A stretch of 64,000 nt of DNA, taken from positions 186,001-250,000 of the forward strand of contig NZ_RXOE01000001.1 of the NCBI RefSeq assembly GCF_003965815.1. The letters are read 5' to 3'. Numbering within the stretch: position 1 is the stretch's first letter; every line of letters starts with the position of its first letter. This DNA comes from Variovorax gossypii. Its GTDB lineage: Bacteria; Pseudomonadota; Gammaproteobacteria; Burkholderiales; Burkholderiaceae_C. This document shows positions 34,944 to 43,603 of this stretch, one piece after another. Position numbers and translations under genes: made by a program. The notes below the pieces were generated by a model, which ran no database searches, was not told where the DNA came from, and saw only the letters and a list, made by a program, of their open reading frames with translations.

Positions 34944-35627
34944 ATGGCACACGCGTTCGAGGCTGGCGAGGCGAGGGCGGTGTATCGCGCCATCCACGAG
35001 CGGCGCGACATGCGCCACTTCGTTGGCGGCAGCGTCGCGCCCGAGGTGCTTCGCCGGCTGCTCGACGCGGCGCACCATGCGCCCAGCGTGGGCTTCATGC
35101 AGCCGTGGCGATTCATCCGCATCCGTGGCGAGGCGCTTCGGCACCAGTTGCATCGCATCGTCGAACAGGAGCGCGTGCTGACCGCCCGCGCCCTCGGCGA
35201 ACGCGAGGACGAGTTCATGCGCCTGAAAGTGCAGGGCCTGCTCGACGCCGCCGAGCTGCTGGCGGTGACGCTGGCCGACGGCCGCGAGAAGCACGTGTTC
35301 GGCCGCCGTACGCTGCCGCAGATGGATCTGGCCTCGGCCTCCTGCGCCATCCAGAACATCTGGCTGGCGGCGCGCGCCGAGGGGCTGGGCATGGGCTGGG
35401 TGTCGCTGTTCGACCCGGCCGAGGTGGCCGCGCTGCTGGGCCTGCCCGAAGGCGCGGAACCCATCGCCTTGCTGTGCCTGGGCCCCGTGGCCGACTTTTA
35501 CGAAGAGCCGATGCTGCAGCGCGAACGCTGGGCGAAGCGCGAGCCGCTCGCGTCGCTGGTGTTCGACGAAGGCTGGGGCCGGCCTTCGGACCTCTTCGAC
35601 CATCCGTCCACCGTGGAGCCCACCTGA
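34944..35627 (+). CDS. bluB: 5,6-dimethylbenzimidazole synthase
   Basis: A 227-residue BluB enzyme, a flavin-destructase of the nitroreductase fold that cleaves FMNH2 with oxygen to give the lower ligand 5,6-dimethylbenzimidazole. RRDMRHFVGGSV near the start, HHAPSVGFMQPWRFI near residue 45 and LPQMDLASASCAIQNIWL near residue 128 are characteristic. In known BluB an Asp and a Ser in the catalytic region are essential, and both ASASC and MDLA are present. Its presence implies aerobic synthesis of true cobalamin. Its stop overlaps the start of the ExbB-like gene by one base (TGATG). Confidence 0.93.
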   Translation: MAHAFEAGEARAVYRAIHERRDMRHFVGGSVAPEVLRRLLDAAHHAPSVGFMQPWRFIRIRGEALRHQLHRIVEQERVLTARALGEREDEFMRLKVQGLLDAAELLAVTLADGREKHVFGRRTLPQMDLASASCAIQNIWLAARAEGLGMGWVSLFDPAEVAALLGLPEGAEPIALLCLGPVADFYEEPMLQRERWAKREPLASLVFDEGWGRPSDLFDHPSTVEPT

Positions 35628-36100
35628 TGCTGGCCTTCGACTCCGTTCTTTTCGAGCTAGCGCGCCTGTTTCTCTGGCCGGTGACGCTGGGCGTGCTGCT
35701 GTCCTTCGTCTATGCCGTGTACTGCCTGGGCGCGTTCGGCGTCGAGTACATCCAGCGGCGCCGCGACCCGTCGCGCGCGCTGGTGCTGCAGCCGCATGCG
35801 CAGGCCAGCCAGGAGCAGATGGAGCTGGTCGTGCTCAAGCAGCTCGAGGGCGTGCGCCTGTGCAGCCGCGTGGCGCCGATGCTCGGGCTGATCGCCACGA
35901 TGATCCCGATGGGCCCGGCGCTGGTTGCCGTGGCCTCGGGGGAATCGCAGGGTGTGGCGCAGAGCCTGGCACCGGCCTTCGCGAGCGTGATCGTGGCACT
36001 GGCCTCGGCCTCGATCACCTTCGTGGTCTACACCGTGCGCCGCCGCTGGCTGATGCGCGAGCTGGTGACGGTGCTCGACGCGCGGGACCGCCTCTCATGA
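35627..36100 (+). CDS. MotA/TolQ/ExbB-family proton-channel protein
   Basis: A 157-residue membrane protein with hydrophobic helices near residues 12-35, 85-108 and 113-135. The conserved MotA/TolQ/ExbB region is visible as CSRVAPMLGLIATMIPMGPAL (from about residue 80), followed by a long second helix. ExbB-type proteins form pentameric proton channels that drive partner proteins across the inner membrane. It is shorter than housekeeping ExbB and lacks the usual large cytosolic loop. It overlaps bluB by one base and the DUF2149 gene by four. Its linkage to a CobN-like gene is the important clue: it probably energises that protein or corrinoid uptake. Confidence 0.85.
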   Translation: MLAFDSVLFELARLFLWPVTLGVLLSFVYAVYCLGAFGVEYIQRRRDPSRALVLQPHAQASQEQMELVVLKQLEGVRLCSRVAPMLGLIATMIPMGPALVAVASGESQGVAQSLAPAFASVIVALASASITFVVYTVRRRWLMRELVTVLDARDRLS

Positions 36101-36462
36101 GCAGCCGGCGCCAGTTCTCGATATTGAGCAGCCTGGACATCGACGACGACGACCCGGTGCTTTCCACCATCAACCTGATCGACGTGTTCATGGTGGTGAT
36201 CGGCATGCTGATGATCGCGGTCATCAACAACCCGATGAATCCTTTCGCGCAGGACAAGGTGACGATCATCCGCAACGAGGGCCAGCCGAACATGGAGATC
36301 GTGACCCGCGAGGGCCGCAAGATCACGCGCTTCAAGGCCAGCGGCGCGACCGGGCAGGGCGACGGCGAGAAGGCCGGCACCGCCTGGCGGCTGAAGGACG
36401 GGACGATGGTCTACGTGCCGGCGGACGCGGTGCCGGCCGGTCCGGGCCCGGGCGGGAAGTGA
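36097..36462 (+). CDS. DUF2149 protein, ExbD-like
   Basis: A 121-residue protein of the DUF2149 type. An acidic N-terminus (DIDDDDP) leads into a single transmembrane helix, NLIDVFMVVIGMLMIAV (about residues 26-42), and then a periplasmic domain. The Asp29 inside the helix start, in an N-L-I-D-V context, resembles the ExbD/TolR helix (PLVDVxLVLL), which carries the proton-translocating Asp. I therefore read it as the ExbD-like partner of the preceding ExbB-like protein. It overlaps its neighbours on both sides (ATGA upstream, GTGA downstream). Function is inferred from this resemblance and from linkage to the CobN-like gene. Confidence 0.8.
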   Translation: MSSRRQFSILSSLDIDDDDPVLSTINLIDVFMVVIGMLMIAVINNPMNPFAQDKVTIIRNEGQPNMEIVTREGRKITRFKASGATGQGDGEKAGTAWRLKDGTMVYVPADAVPAGPGPGGK

Positions 36463-39400
36463 CGCGGGTCTTCCTTTTCTGGCTGCTGGCGGCGCTGGGG
36501 TTCGTCGCGCCGGCGCAGGCCCATCCCGCGGGCGGGCGGGTCGTGGTGCTGAGCACTTCGCTCGTATCGCCGGCAAGGGTGATGCGGCTGCAGGCGGCCG
36601 CGCGCGAAGCGGGCCTGCCCTTGCAGGTGGTGTCGGCATCGAGGGATTCGCCCGAGGCATTGGCGGGCGCGGTGGAGGGCGCGAGCCTGCTGGTCGTCGA
36701 TGCGCCGCACATCAGCGTCGCGCAGGCGGCGGCCGCGCGCTTCGGTGACGCGATCTCGCGCGGTAGCGTGCCGTATGTGCTGGTCGGCGAGTTCGCGCTG
36801 GTCGCCAATGGGCAGGCTTCCACCGCCGCGCCGCTCGCGGCGGAGCGTGGCGTCGATGCCGCGTGGGCGCAGCGGCTGCGCGAATACTGGCGCTTTCCGG
36901 GCGCGGCCAACCTGGGCGCCGCGATGAAGGCGATGGCGCAGCCCGGCAAGGCCGACGGGTTGCCCGATCCCGTGCCGATGCCGCTGGCCGGCCTCTATCA
37001 CCCGGCATGGCCGCGCATCGAGACCGGCGTCCCGGCCATCGAAGGACTGGCGGGCAGCGGCACCGTCGCCATCGCGATCAACAGCGCCACCGTGGCCGGC
37101 GAAGACACCGGCTGGCTCGACGCGCTGATCGCCTCGCTCGAACGGCGCGGCCTGCGCGCCTATGCCTTCTACGGCCCGCGCCAGCAGAAGGACCTGTTCT
37201 TTCGCATGACGCACGACGGCGAACGCCGAGTGGCCGATGTCATCGTCAATGCCTCGCTGGTCTTCAGCCCGAACGAGCGCAAGGCCGAGCTGGAGCGCAT
37301 CGGCGTGCCGGTGCTGCAGACGCTGCCGTCGCTGGCGATGGACGCCGATCAATGGGCGCGCAGCAGGGACGGCCTCGCGCAGACCGACATCGCCTCCTAC
37401 TACAGCCCGAGCGAGCTGGCCGGCATGACCGACCCGATGCTCGTGAGCGCCCGCGACGGGGCAAGCGGCACGCTGCAGCCGCTGCCCGCGCAGATCGACG
37501 CCGTCGCAGCCAAGGCCGCCGCGCTGCTGCGGCTCCAGCGCACGCCGCCGGCCGACCGGCGCGTGGCGATGCTGGTCTACAACTACCCGCCGGGCGAAGC
37601 CAACTTCGGCGCCTCCTTCCTCAACGTGCCGCGCAGCGTGAGCAACATGCTGGCGGCGATGAAGTCGGCCGGCTACGGCACCGAGCTGCCGGGCACCGAC
37701 GCGCTGATCGCGCAGGTGCAGGCGACGATGAAGGCCTACTACCCGAACCCCACGGGCCAGGGCGACGAGCTGCAGCCGCTGCTCGACAGGGGCCTGGCCG
37801 ACACGCTGCCGCTGCCGGCCTACCTCGCGTGGTTCCGCGCGCTGCCGCAGGAGACGCAGCGCCGCATCGAAAGCTACTGGGGCCCGCCCGAGAAGTCGAC
37901 CATGCTGCGCCCCGTGGCGGGCGAGCCGGCCTTCGTGATTCCGCGCGTGCGCTTCGGCAACGTGGTCGTGCTGCGCCAGCCGCCGCGCTTCGAGCCCGGC
38001 ACGCAGGTGGCCGGCAAGGCCGAGCAGGTCTATCACCGCTCGGCCGTTCCGCTGAGCCACGGCTACCTCGCCACCTATCTCTGGCTGCGTACGCGCTTCG
38101 GTGCCGGCGCCGTGGTGCACGTCGGCACGCACGGCACGGTCGAATGGTCGGCGGGCAAGGAGCGCGGGCTGTCGGTGCAGGACGACCCGCTGCTCGCGCT
38201 GGGCGACCTGCCCAACGTGTACCCGTTCATCATGGACAACCTCGGCGAGGCCACCACCGCCAAGCGGCGCGGGCGCGCGACCATGGTGAGCCATTCGACG
38301 CCGCTGTTCGCGCCCGCCGGCTTCCGCCCCGGCGTGCAGGAGATGCACGAGCGCATGCACGAGTGGGAGACGCTGTCGCCCGGCCCTGTGAAGACCGCGC
38401 TGGAAAGGCGGCTCGCAGCCGAGTTCGCGGAGCACCGCTACGACCGCGACCTGGGCTGGACGCCCGCGCGCATCCGCGCCGATTTCGCCGGCTTCATCGC
38501 GGTGCTGCATCCCTACCTCGACGAGCTCGCGCAGACCGCCCAGCCGCTGGGCCTCGCCACCTTCGGGCAGGCGCCCGATGCGCAGCGGCGGCGCATGACC
38601 ATCCTGCAGATCCTCGGCAAGCCGCTGGTCGAAGCACTTGGCGAGGACATCGACGAGGCCTTCCTGATCGACGCGAGGAACATCGCCGGCTCGCGCCCCG
38701 CGCGCTGGGTGGAACAGGCGCTCACCGACGCGCAGGCCGCGGGCGCCATGGGCGCGACGCCCGCCGACCGGCAGAAGCTGCTGGAGCTGGCCCAGCGCGC
38801 CCGCAAGCTCGACGATGTGTTTGCGCACAACGAGGAAATCGAGGGCCTGCTGACCGCGCTCGACGGCCGCTACCTGAAGTCCAGCTACGGCGGCGACCCG
38901 GTGCGCAACCCCGACAGCCTGCCGACCGGGCGCAACCTCTACGGCTTCGACCCGAGCCGCGTGCCCACTCGCGCAGCCTGGGAGACGGGCGTGGCCGCCA
39001 TGGATGCCTGGATCGCGGAGCATGCGAAGACCCATGCCGGCAAGGCGCCCAAGAAGATCGCCTTCACCCTCTGGGCCGGCGAGGCTTCACGCCACCAGGG
39101 CGTGCTGGAGAGTCAGGCCTTCTATGCCATGGGCGTGAAGCCGCGCTGGGACGAGGGCGGGCGCATGGCGGGCATCGAGATCATTCCCGCATTGCAGCTG
39201 AAGCGGCCGCGCATCGACGTGCTCGTCAGCGTCACCGGCTCCTACCGCGACCAGTTCCCGGCCGTGATGCGCTGGCTCGACGAGGCGGTGCAGCAGGTGG
39301 CGGCCCTGCGCGAACCCGGCAATGCCGTGGCCGGAAACAGCGAGGCGATGGCGCGCAGGCTGCGCGCGGAAGGCGCGACGGCGAGCGAGGCGCAGCGCTG

Positions 39401-40466
39401 GTCGACGGCCCGTGTGTTCTCGAACGAGCAGGGCAGCTACGGCGCCGGGCTGGAAGAAGCCGCGCTTGCGAGCGAGGTGTGGAAGAACCAGCAGCGCGGA
39501 GGCGGCGACGCGCAGATGGCGCAGCTCTACATGGACCGCATGGGCCATGCCTACGGCAAGGGCCTCGATGGCGCCGTGCGGCCCGGTGCCTATGCGGGCA
39601 ACCTCGTGCAGGTCGATGCTGCGCTGATGGCACGCAGCTCCAACCTGTACGGCGTGCTGACCAACGACGACCCGTTCCAGTATCTCGGCGGCATCGCGCA
39701 GGCGGTGCGGCATCTCACCGGCAAGGACCCGGCGCTGTACGTGCAGAACCTGCGCGACGGCAGCGCGGTGCGCACCGACACCGCCGCAGGCGCCATCGCG
39801 CGCGAGATGCAGACGCGCTACCTGCATCCGCAGTGGATCGAGGCGCAGAAGGCCGAGGGCTACAGCGGCACGCTGCAGGTGCTGAAGACCGCGCAGTTCC
39901 TCTGGGGCTGGCAGGTCACGGCGCCGGCCGCCGTGCGGCAGGACCAGTGGCAGTCGCTGCACGACGTGTACGTGCGCGACCGGTACAGGCTGGGCACGCG
40001 CGAATGGCTGGAAGGCGACAACCGCGCGGCCTTCGCGCAGACGCTGGAGCGCATGCTCGACGCGGTGCGGCTGAACTACTGGAGCCCAGATGCCGCCACG
40101 CGGCGCGAGTTGGCGCGGGCGTACGCGGAGGCGGTTCGGGCGACGGGACTGCGCGAGCGCAATGCGGGCGTGCAGCGTTTCGCGCAGTCAGAGCTTTCGC
40201 CGCCGGCCTCGCCCGTCCCCAAGTCGCATCCGCCAGTCGCTCCAGTGGTTGTGGCGACGCCGGCGCCCGAGCCTGTTCCGAACGAGAGCCCGGCGCAGGA
40301 CGGCCCCCAGCCCGTGAGCGGCCTGAAGCTCGAGCCGACACCCGCCGAGGCGCCATCGCCCCACGCCGAAAGCGTCGTCTTCCGGCTCTGGGTGGCGCTG
40401 GGTGCTGCGCTGCTCGTCGCGTTCGGCGCGCTGATGCAATGGCGCCGGGGCAGGGCCGTCGCCTGA
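36459..40466 (+). CDS. cobN: Periplasmic membrane-anchored CobN-like chelatase
   Basis: A 1335-residue CobN/magnesium-chelatase H-subunit-family protein. Catalytic-domain landmarks are clear, notably VVHVGTHGTVEWSAGKERGL near residue 550 and FIMDNLGEATTAKRRGRA near residue 590. Unlike cytosolic CobN, it has an N-terminal signal peptide (residues 1-22, FVAPAQA then HPAGG) and, after a Pro-rich linker (about 1245-1300), a C-terminal helix (VVFRLWVALGAALLVAFGALM, split around residues 1306-1326) ending in RRGR. This predicts a periplasmic body anchored in the inner membrane. The start is GTG at 36459, overlapping the DUF2149 stop. No AAA+ chelatase partners (cobaltochelatase CobS/CobT type) are nearby. 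It may insert, remove or relay a metal for a corrinoid or other tetrapyrrole. Confidence 0.88.
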   Translation: MTRVFLFWLLAALGFVAPAQAHPAGGRVVVLSTSLVSPARVMRLQAAAREAGLPLQVVSASRDSPEALAGAVEGASLLVVDAPHISVAQAAAARFGDAISRGSVPYVLVGEFALVANGQASTAAPLAAERGVDAAWAQRLREYWRFPGAANLGAAMKAMAQPGKADGLPDPVPMPLAGLYHPAWPRIETGVPAIEGLAGSGTVAIAINSATVAGEDTGWLDALIASLERRGLRAYAFYGPRQQKDLFFRMTHDGERRVADVIVNASLVFSPNERKAELERIGVPVLQTLPSLAMDADQWARSRDGLAQTDIASYYSPSELAGMTDPMLVSARDGASGTLQPLPAQIDAVAAKAAALLRLQRTPPADRRVAMLVYNYPPGEANFGASFLNVPRSVSNMLAAMKSAGYGTELPGTDALIAQVQATMKAYYPNPTGQGDELQPLLDRGLADTLPLPAYLAWFRALPQETQRRIESYWGPPEKSTMLRPVAGEPAFVIPRVRFGNVVVLRQPPRFEPGTQVAGKAEQVYHRSAVPLSHGYLATYLWLRTRFGAGAVVHVGTHGTVEWSAGKERGLSVQDDPLLALGDLPNVYPFIMDNLGEATTAKRRGRATMVSHSTPLFAPAGFRPGVQEMHERMHEWETLSPGPVKTALERRLAAEFAEHRYDRDLGWTPARIRADFAGFIAVLHPYLDELAQTAQPLGLATFGQAPDAQRRRMTILQILGKPLVEALGEDIDEAFLIDARNIAGSRPARWVEQALTDAQAAGAMGATPADRQKLLELAQRARKLDDVFAHNEEIEGLLTALDGRYLKSSYGGDPVRNPDSLPTGRNLYGFDPSRVPTRAAWETGVAAMDAWIAEHAKTHAGKAPKKIAFTLWAGEASRHQGVLESQAFYAMGVKPRWDEGGRMAGIEIIPALQLKRPRIDVLVSVTGSYRDQFPAVMRWLDEAVQQVAALREPGNAVAGNSEAMARRLRAEGATASEAQRWSTARVFSNEQGSYGAGLEEAALASEVWKNQQRGGGDAQMAQLYMDRMGHAYGKGLDGAVRPGAYAGNLVQVDAALMARSSNLYGVLTNDDPFQYLGGIAQAVRHLTGKDPALYVQNLRDGSAVRTDTAAGAIAREMQTRYLHPQWIEAQKAEGYSGTLQVLKTAQFLWGWQVTAPAAVRQDQWQSLHDVYVRDRYRLGTREWLEGDNRAAFAQTLERMLDAVRLNYWSPDAATRRELARAYAEAVRATGLRERNAGVQRFAQSELSPPASPVPKSHPPVAPVVVATPAPEPVPNESPAQDGPQPVSGLKLEPTPAEAPSPHAESVVFRLWVALGAALLVAFGALMQWRRGRAVA

Positions 40467-40475
40467 TTCGCGAGA

Positions 40476-41468
40476 ATGGCGGCTCCCATGCCCTTGCCGA
40501 GTTCCGAATACGCCATCGCCTTTGCCGCCGCGCTGTGGATCGCGCTGGCCGTCGACCGCTGGCTGGGCGAGCCGCCCGCGCCGCTGCATCCGGTCGTGTG
40601 GATGGGGCGATATCTCGGGATGGGGGCCGGCATCGCTCCGCGCGCGCATCAGGCGAAGGCGGTCGACCTGCCGATGTTCTTCACCGGCGCGCTGCTGTGG
40701 TGCGTGGGGGCGGCGTGCGTCTGGGGCGTTGCCATGGCTCTGCAGACGCTGGCGATGCTCTACCTGCCCGCGTGGGTGATGGCGTTGCTGATCGGCCTGC
40801 TGCTCAAGCCTCTCTTCGCCTGGCGCATGCTGCGCGACGAGGTGCTCGCGGTCGAAGCCGCGCTGGGTGTTTCGCTCGATGCAGGCCGCCAGCAGCTGGC
40901 GCGCCTCGTGAGCCGCGACGTGAGCCGGCTCAGCGAGCGCGAAGTGCGCGAAAGCGCCATCGAGTCGCTCGCGGAAAACCTCAACGACTCGCTCGTGGCG
41001 CCCGTCTTCTGGTTCGTGCTGCTGGGCCTGCCGGGCGCGGCGCTCTACCGTTTCGCCAACACCGCGGATGCGATGTGGGGCTATCGCGGCGAGCGCAGCG
41101 GCCGCGACTGGACCTGGTTCGGCAAATGGGCCGCGCGTGCGGACGACGTGCTCTCGTGGATTCCGGCACGCATCACCGTGGCGCTGCTTGCGCTCGCGGC
41201 ATGGCGCTGGCCTTCGGGGCTGTCTGAAGAAGCCCGCCGCACGCCGTCGCCCAACAGCGGCTGGCCGATGGCGACGGTGGCGCTGCTGCTCGGCGTGCGA
41301 CTGGCGAAGCCGGGCGTGTATGCGCTGAACGCGGAAGGCCGTGCGCCTTCGGCCGACGATATGCAGCGCACCGCGCAACTGGGCGGTCGGGCCGCATTGG
41401 CGCTGGGCGTGTTCGCCTCGCTGGGTATCGTGGCCATCGTGGCGGTTACCGGCTGGAGGCTCGCATGA
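40476..41468 (+). CDS. cobD: Adenosylcobinamide-phosphate synthase (CbiB/CobD)
   Basis: A 330-residue inner-membrane enzyme that attaches (R)-1-amino-2-propanol O-phosphate to adenosylcobyrate. Family features are DRWLGEPPAPLHPVVWMGR near residue 28, RESAIESLAENLNDSLVAPVFW near residue 165 and GVYALNAEGRAPSADDM near residue 280. About four or five helices are predicted. An ATG at 40476 or a second at 40488 could be the start. It lies nine bases after the cobN stop and overlaps cobC by 4 bp. Confidence 0.95.
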   Translation: MAAPMPLPSSEYAIAFAAALWIALAVDRWLGEPPAPLHPVVWMGRYLGMGAGIAPRAHQAKAVDLPMFFTGALLWCVGAACVWGVAMALQTLAMLYLPAWVMALLIGLLLKPLFAWRMLRDEVLAVEAALGVSLDAGRQQLARLVSRDVSRLSEREVRESAIESLAENLNDSLVAPVFWFVLLGLPGAALYRFANTADAMWGYRGERSGRDWTWFGKWAARADDVLSWIPARITVALLALAAWRWPSGLSEEARRTPSPNSGWPMATVALLLGVRLAKPGVYALNAEGRAPSADDMQRTAQLGGRAALALGVFASLGIVAIVAVTGWRLA

Positions 41469-42454
41469 GCCCGGCGGTTCACGGCGGGCCCGATGCCGCC
41501 GGCACGGCGCCGCACGACTTTTCGACCAACGGCAACGCGGTGGGCTCGTGCCCGGCCGTCGTGTCGGCACTGCGCGCTGCCGACGCGGCGCATTACCCGG
41601 ACCCGCACTACACGGCGCTGCGGGGCCGTCTCGCGGCCTTTCATGGCGTGGTGGTCGACCGCATCGTGATCGCGGCCAGCGCGAGCGAGTTCATTCACCG
41701 CATCAGCGCAGCCGTGGCACAGGGCGGCGGCAGCCGGGTCTGGCTGCCGCCGCACAGCTACGGCGACTACGAGCGCGCCGCGCAGGCCTGGGGCCTGCGG
41801 GTGCTGCGTGCGCCGCAGCCGCATGCCGATGCCGCGCTGCGCTGGTGCTGCGAGCCGTCGAGCCCGCTGGGGCAGCCGCAGGCCGACCTGCCGCTGCAGG
41901 CCGCGGGCACCGGCGGCGCCAGCGTGCTCGATCTCGCCTACGAACCGCTGCGCCTCGAGGGCCGGCCGTCGCTCGATGCCGTGCAGCGCAACCGCGTCTG
42001 GCAGTTGTGGACGCCGAACAAGGCGATGGGCCTGACCGGTATCCGTGCCGCCTACGCGATCGCATCCGAGGAGGCAGATGCTTCGTTCATGGCGCGAATC
42101 GAAAGGCTGGCCCCCTCATGGCCGCTGGGCACGCACGGCGTGGCGCTGCTCGAGACCTGGACCGGCGACGACGCGCAGCGCTGGCTCGCGCAAAGCCTCC
42201 AGACGCTGAGGGACTGGAAGGCCCTGCAACGCGCGATGTGCGAATCGCTCGGCTGGCAATGCCTCCCGGGCGATGCCAACTTCTTCTGCGCGCGCACCGA
42301 CCGGCCGTATCCCGGCCTGGCCGCCGCGCTGCGCGCCTCGGGGATCAAGCTGCGCGACTGCGCCTCCTTCGGCCTGCCGGGCCATGTGCGCATGGGCGTG
42401 CTGCCGCCGGCGAGCCAGCAGGCGCTGAAAGAGGCCTGGACAAGCGCGGCCTGA
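41465..42454 (+). CDS. cobC: Threonine-phosphate decarboxylase (CobC type)
   Basis: A 329-residue PLP-dependent fold-type I aminotransferase-like enzyme that makes aminopropanol phosphate from threonine phosphate for the nucleotide loop. DFSTNGNAVG near residue 18 is the family's substrate loop (usually DFSxNxNP), and the PLP lysine is in WTPNKAMGLTGIRAAY near residue 182. The FSTNGN variant and the short length match the CobC branch of beta/alphaproteobacteria. It overlaps cobD by 4 bp and is the last clear gene of the first cobalamin block. A different cobC (the phosphatase) lies at 57643. Confidence 0.9.
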   Translation: MSPAVHGGPDAAGTAPHDFSTNGNAVGSCPAVVSALRAADAAHYPDPHYTALRGRLAAFHGVVVDRIVIAASASEFIHRISAAVAQGGGSRVWLPPHSYGDYERAAQAWGLRVLRAPQPHADAALRWCCEPSSPLGQPQADLPLQAAGTGGASVLDLAYEPLRLEGRPSLDAVQRNRVWQLWTPNKAMGLTGIRAAYAIASEEADASFMARIERLAPSWPLGTHGVALLETWTGDDAQRWLAQSLQTLRDWKALQRAMCESLGWQCLPGDANFFCARTDRPYPGLAAALRASGIKLRDCASFGLPGHVRMGVLPPASQQALKEAWTSAA

Positions 42455-42515
42455 ACACATACACCCACATCCCCGACCGACCCGACCGCCCAGACCTCTC
42501 AGATCGACAGGAAAA

Positions 42516-42869
42516 ATGCTCTACGCCATCACCACGCTCTTTCTCTGCCAGCTCGCCGGCGAACTGCTCGTGCAGTGGCTGGGCCTGCCCATTCCCGGCC
42601 CGCTGATCGGCATGGTGTTCCTGTTCATCGGCCTGATCGTGCGCGGCAGCGTTCCGCAGGTGCTGACCGACACCTCGGGCCATCTGCTGCGCAACCTGAT
42701 GCTGCTGTTCATCCCGGCCGTGACCGGCGTGATGCTGCATTTCGAGCGGGTGGGGCGCGAGTGGTTGCCGTTTCTCGCGGCCGGCATCGTGGGCGCCGCC
42801 TTCACCATGACGGTCACCGCGCTCACCTTCCGCTGGATGATCCGCATCACCGGCAAGGACGCCCAATAA
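42516..42869 (+). CDS. CidA/LrgA-family holin-like protein
   Basis: A 117-residue membrane protein with four helices. The CidA/LrgA core PIPGPLIGMVFLFIGL (near residue 27) and LLFIPAVTGVMLHF (near residue 67) are unmistakable. These proteins modulate murein hydrolase export or act as metabolite channels, working with an LrgB partner that follows one base after its stop. The 62-bp gap from cobC could allow read-through from the cobalamin operon, although a functional link is not obvious. Confidence 0.92.
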   Translation: MLYAITTLFLCQLAGELLVQWLGLPIPGPLIGMVFLFIGLIVRGSVPQVLTDTSGHLLRNLMLLFIPAVTGVMLHFERVGREWLPFLAAGIVGAAFTMTVTALTFRWMIRITGKDAQ

Positions 42870-43598
42870 ATGACCGCGCCCGCGAAGCTCTTCGAGATCT
42901 GGGTGTTCCTGGCCCAGTCGCCGCTGCTGTGGCTGTCGCTCACGTTGCTGGCTTACCTGGGCGCGCTGTGGCTGCACACGCGCAGCGGGCGCAATCCGGT
43001 GGTCAATCCGGTGCTGGTGTCGGTGATCGTCATCGTCACGGTGCTGCTGCTCACGCGCACGCCCTACGACACGTATTTCGAGGGCGCGAAGTTCGTCCAC
43101 TTCCTGATCGGCCCCGCCACCGTGGCGCTGGCCGTGCCGCTGTACGGGCAGATCGACCGGCTGCGACGGCTGTGGCTGCCCATCGGCGTGGCGCTGCTCG
43201 TGGGCTCGGTCGCCGCCATCGTGTCGGCGGTCGGCATCGCCTGGGTGCTGGGCGGGTCGCACGACCTGATGATGTCGCTCGCGCCCAAGTCGGCCACCAT
43301 GCCCATCGCGATGGGCGTGGCCGAGAAGATCGGCGGGCTGCCTTCACTGGCGGCGGTGGCAGCGGCCGTTGCCGGCATCTCGGGCGCGATCATGGCCACC
43401 GGCCTGCTGAACCTGCTGCGCATCAGGGAGCCGGCGGTGCGCGGCTTCGCGGTCGGCATGGCGGCGCATGGCATCGGCACGGCGCGTGCCATCCAGGTGA
43501 ACGAGACGGCCGGCGCGTTCTCGGCGCTGGCCATGGGGCTGAACGGTATCGCGACGGCGCTGCTGGTGCCGCTCATCGTCAAGCTGATGGGGGCCTAG
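42870..43598 (+). CDS. LrgB/CidB-family membrane protein
   Basis: A 242-residue LrgB-family protein with six to seven helices. The conserved core is FLIGPATVALAVPLYGQ near residue 75, the LAPKSATMPIAMGVAE region near residue 135 and GFAVGMAAHGIGTARA near residue 195. It pairs with the LrgA-like protein directly upstream (adjacent stop and start). In plants and bacteria LrgB-type proteins move glycolate or other small acids as well as influencing autolysis; which applies here is unknown. Confidence 0.92.
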   Translation: MTAPAKLFEIWVFLAQSPLLWLSLTLLAYLGALWLHTRSGRNPVVNPVLVSVIVIVTVLLLTRTPYDTYFEGAKFVHFLIGPATVALAVPLYGQIDRLRRLWLPIGVALLVGSVAAIVSAVGIAWVLGGSHDLMMSLAPKSATMPIAMGVAEKIGGLPSLAAVAAAVAGISGAIMATGLLNLLRIREPAVRGFAVGMAAHGIGTARAIQVNETAGAFSALAMGLNGIATALLVPLIVKLMGA

Positions 43599-43603
43599 GC
43601 AGG

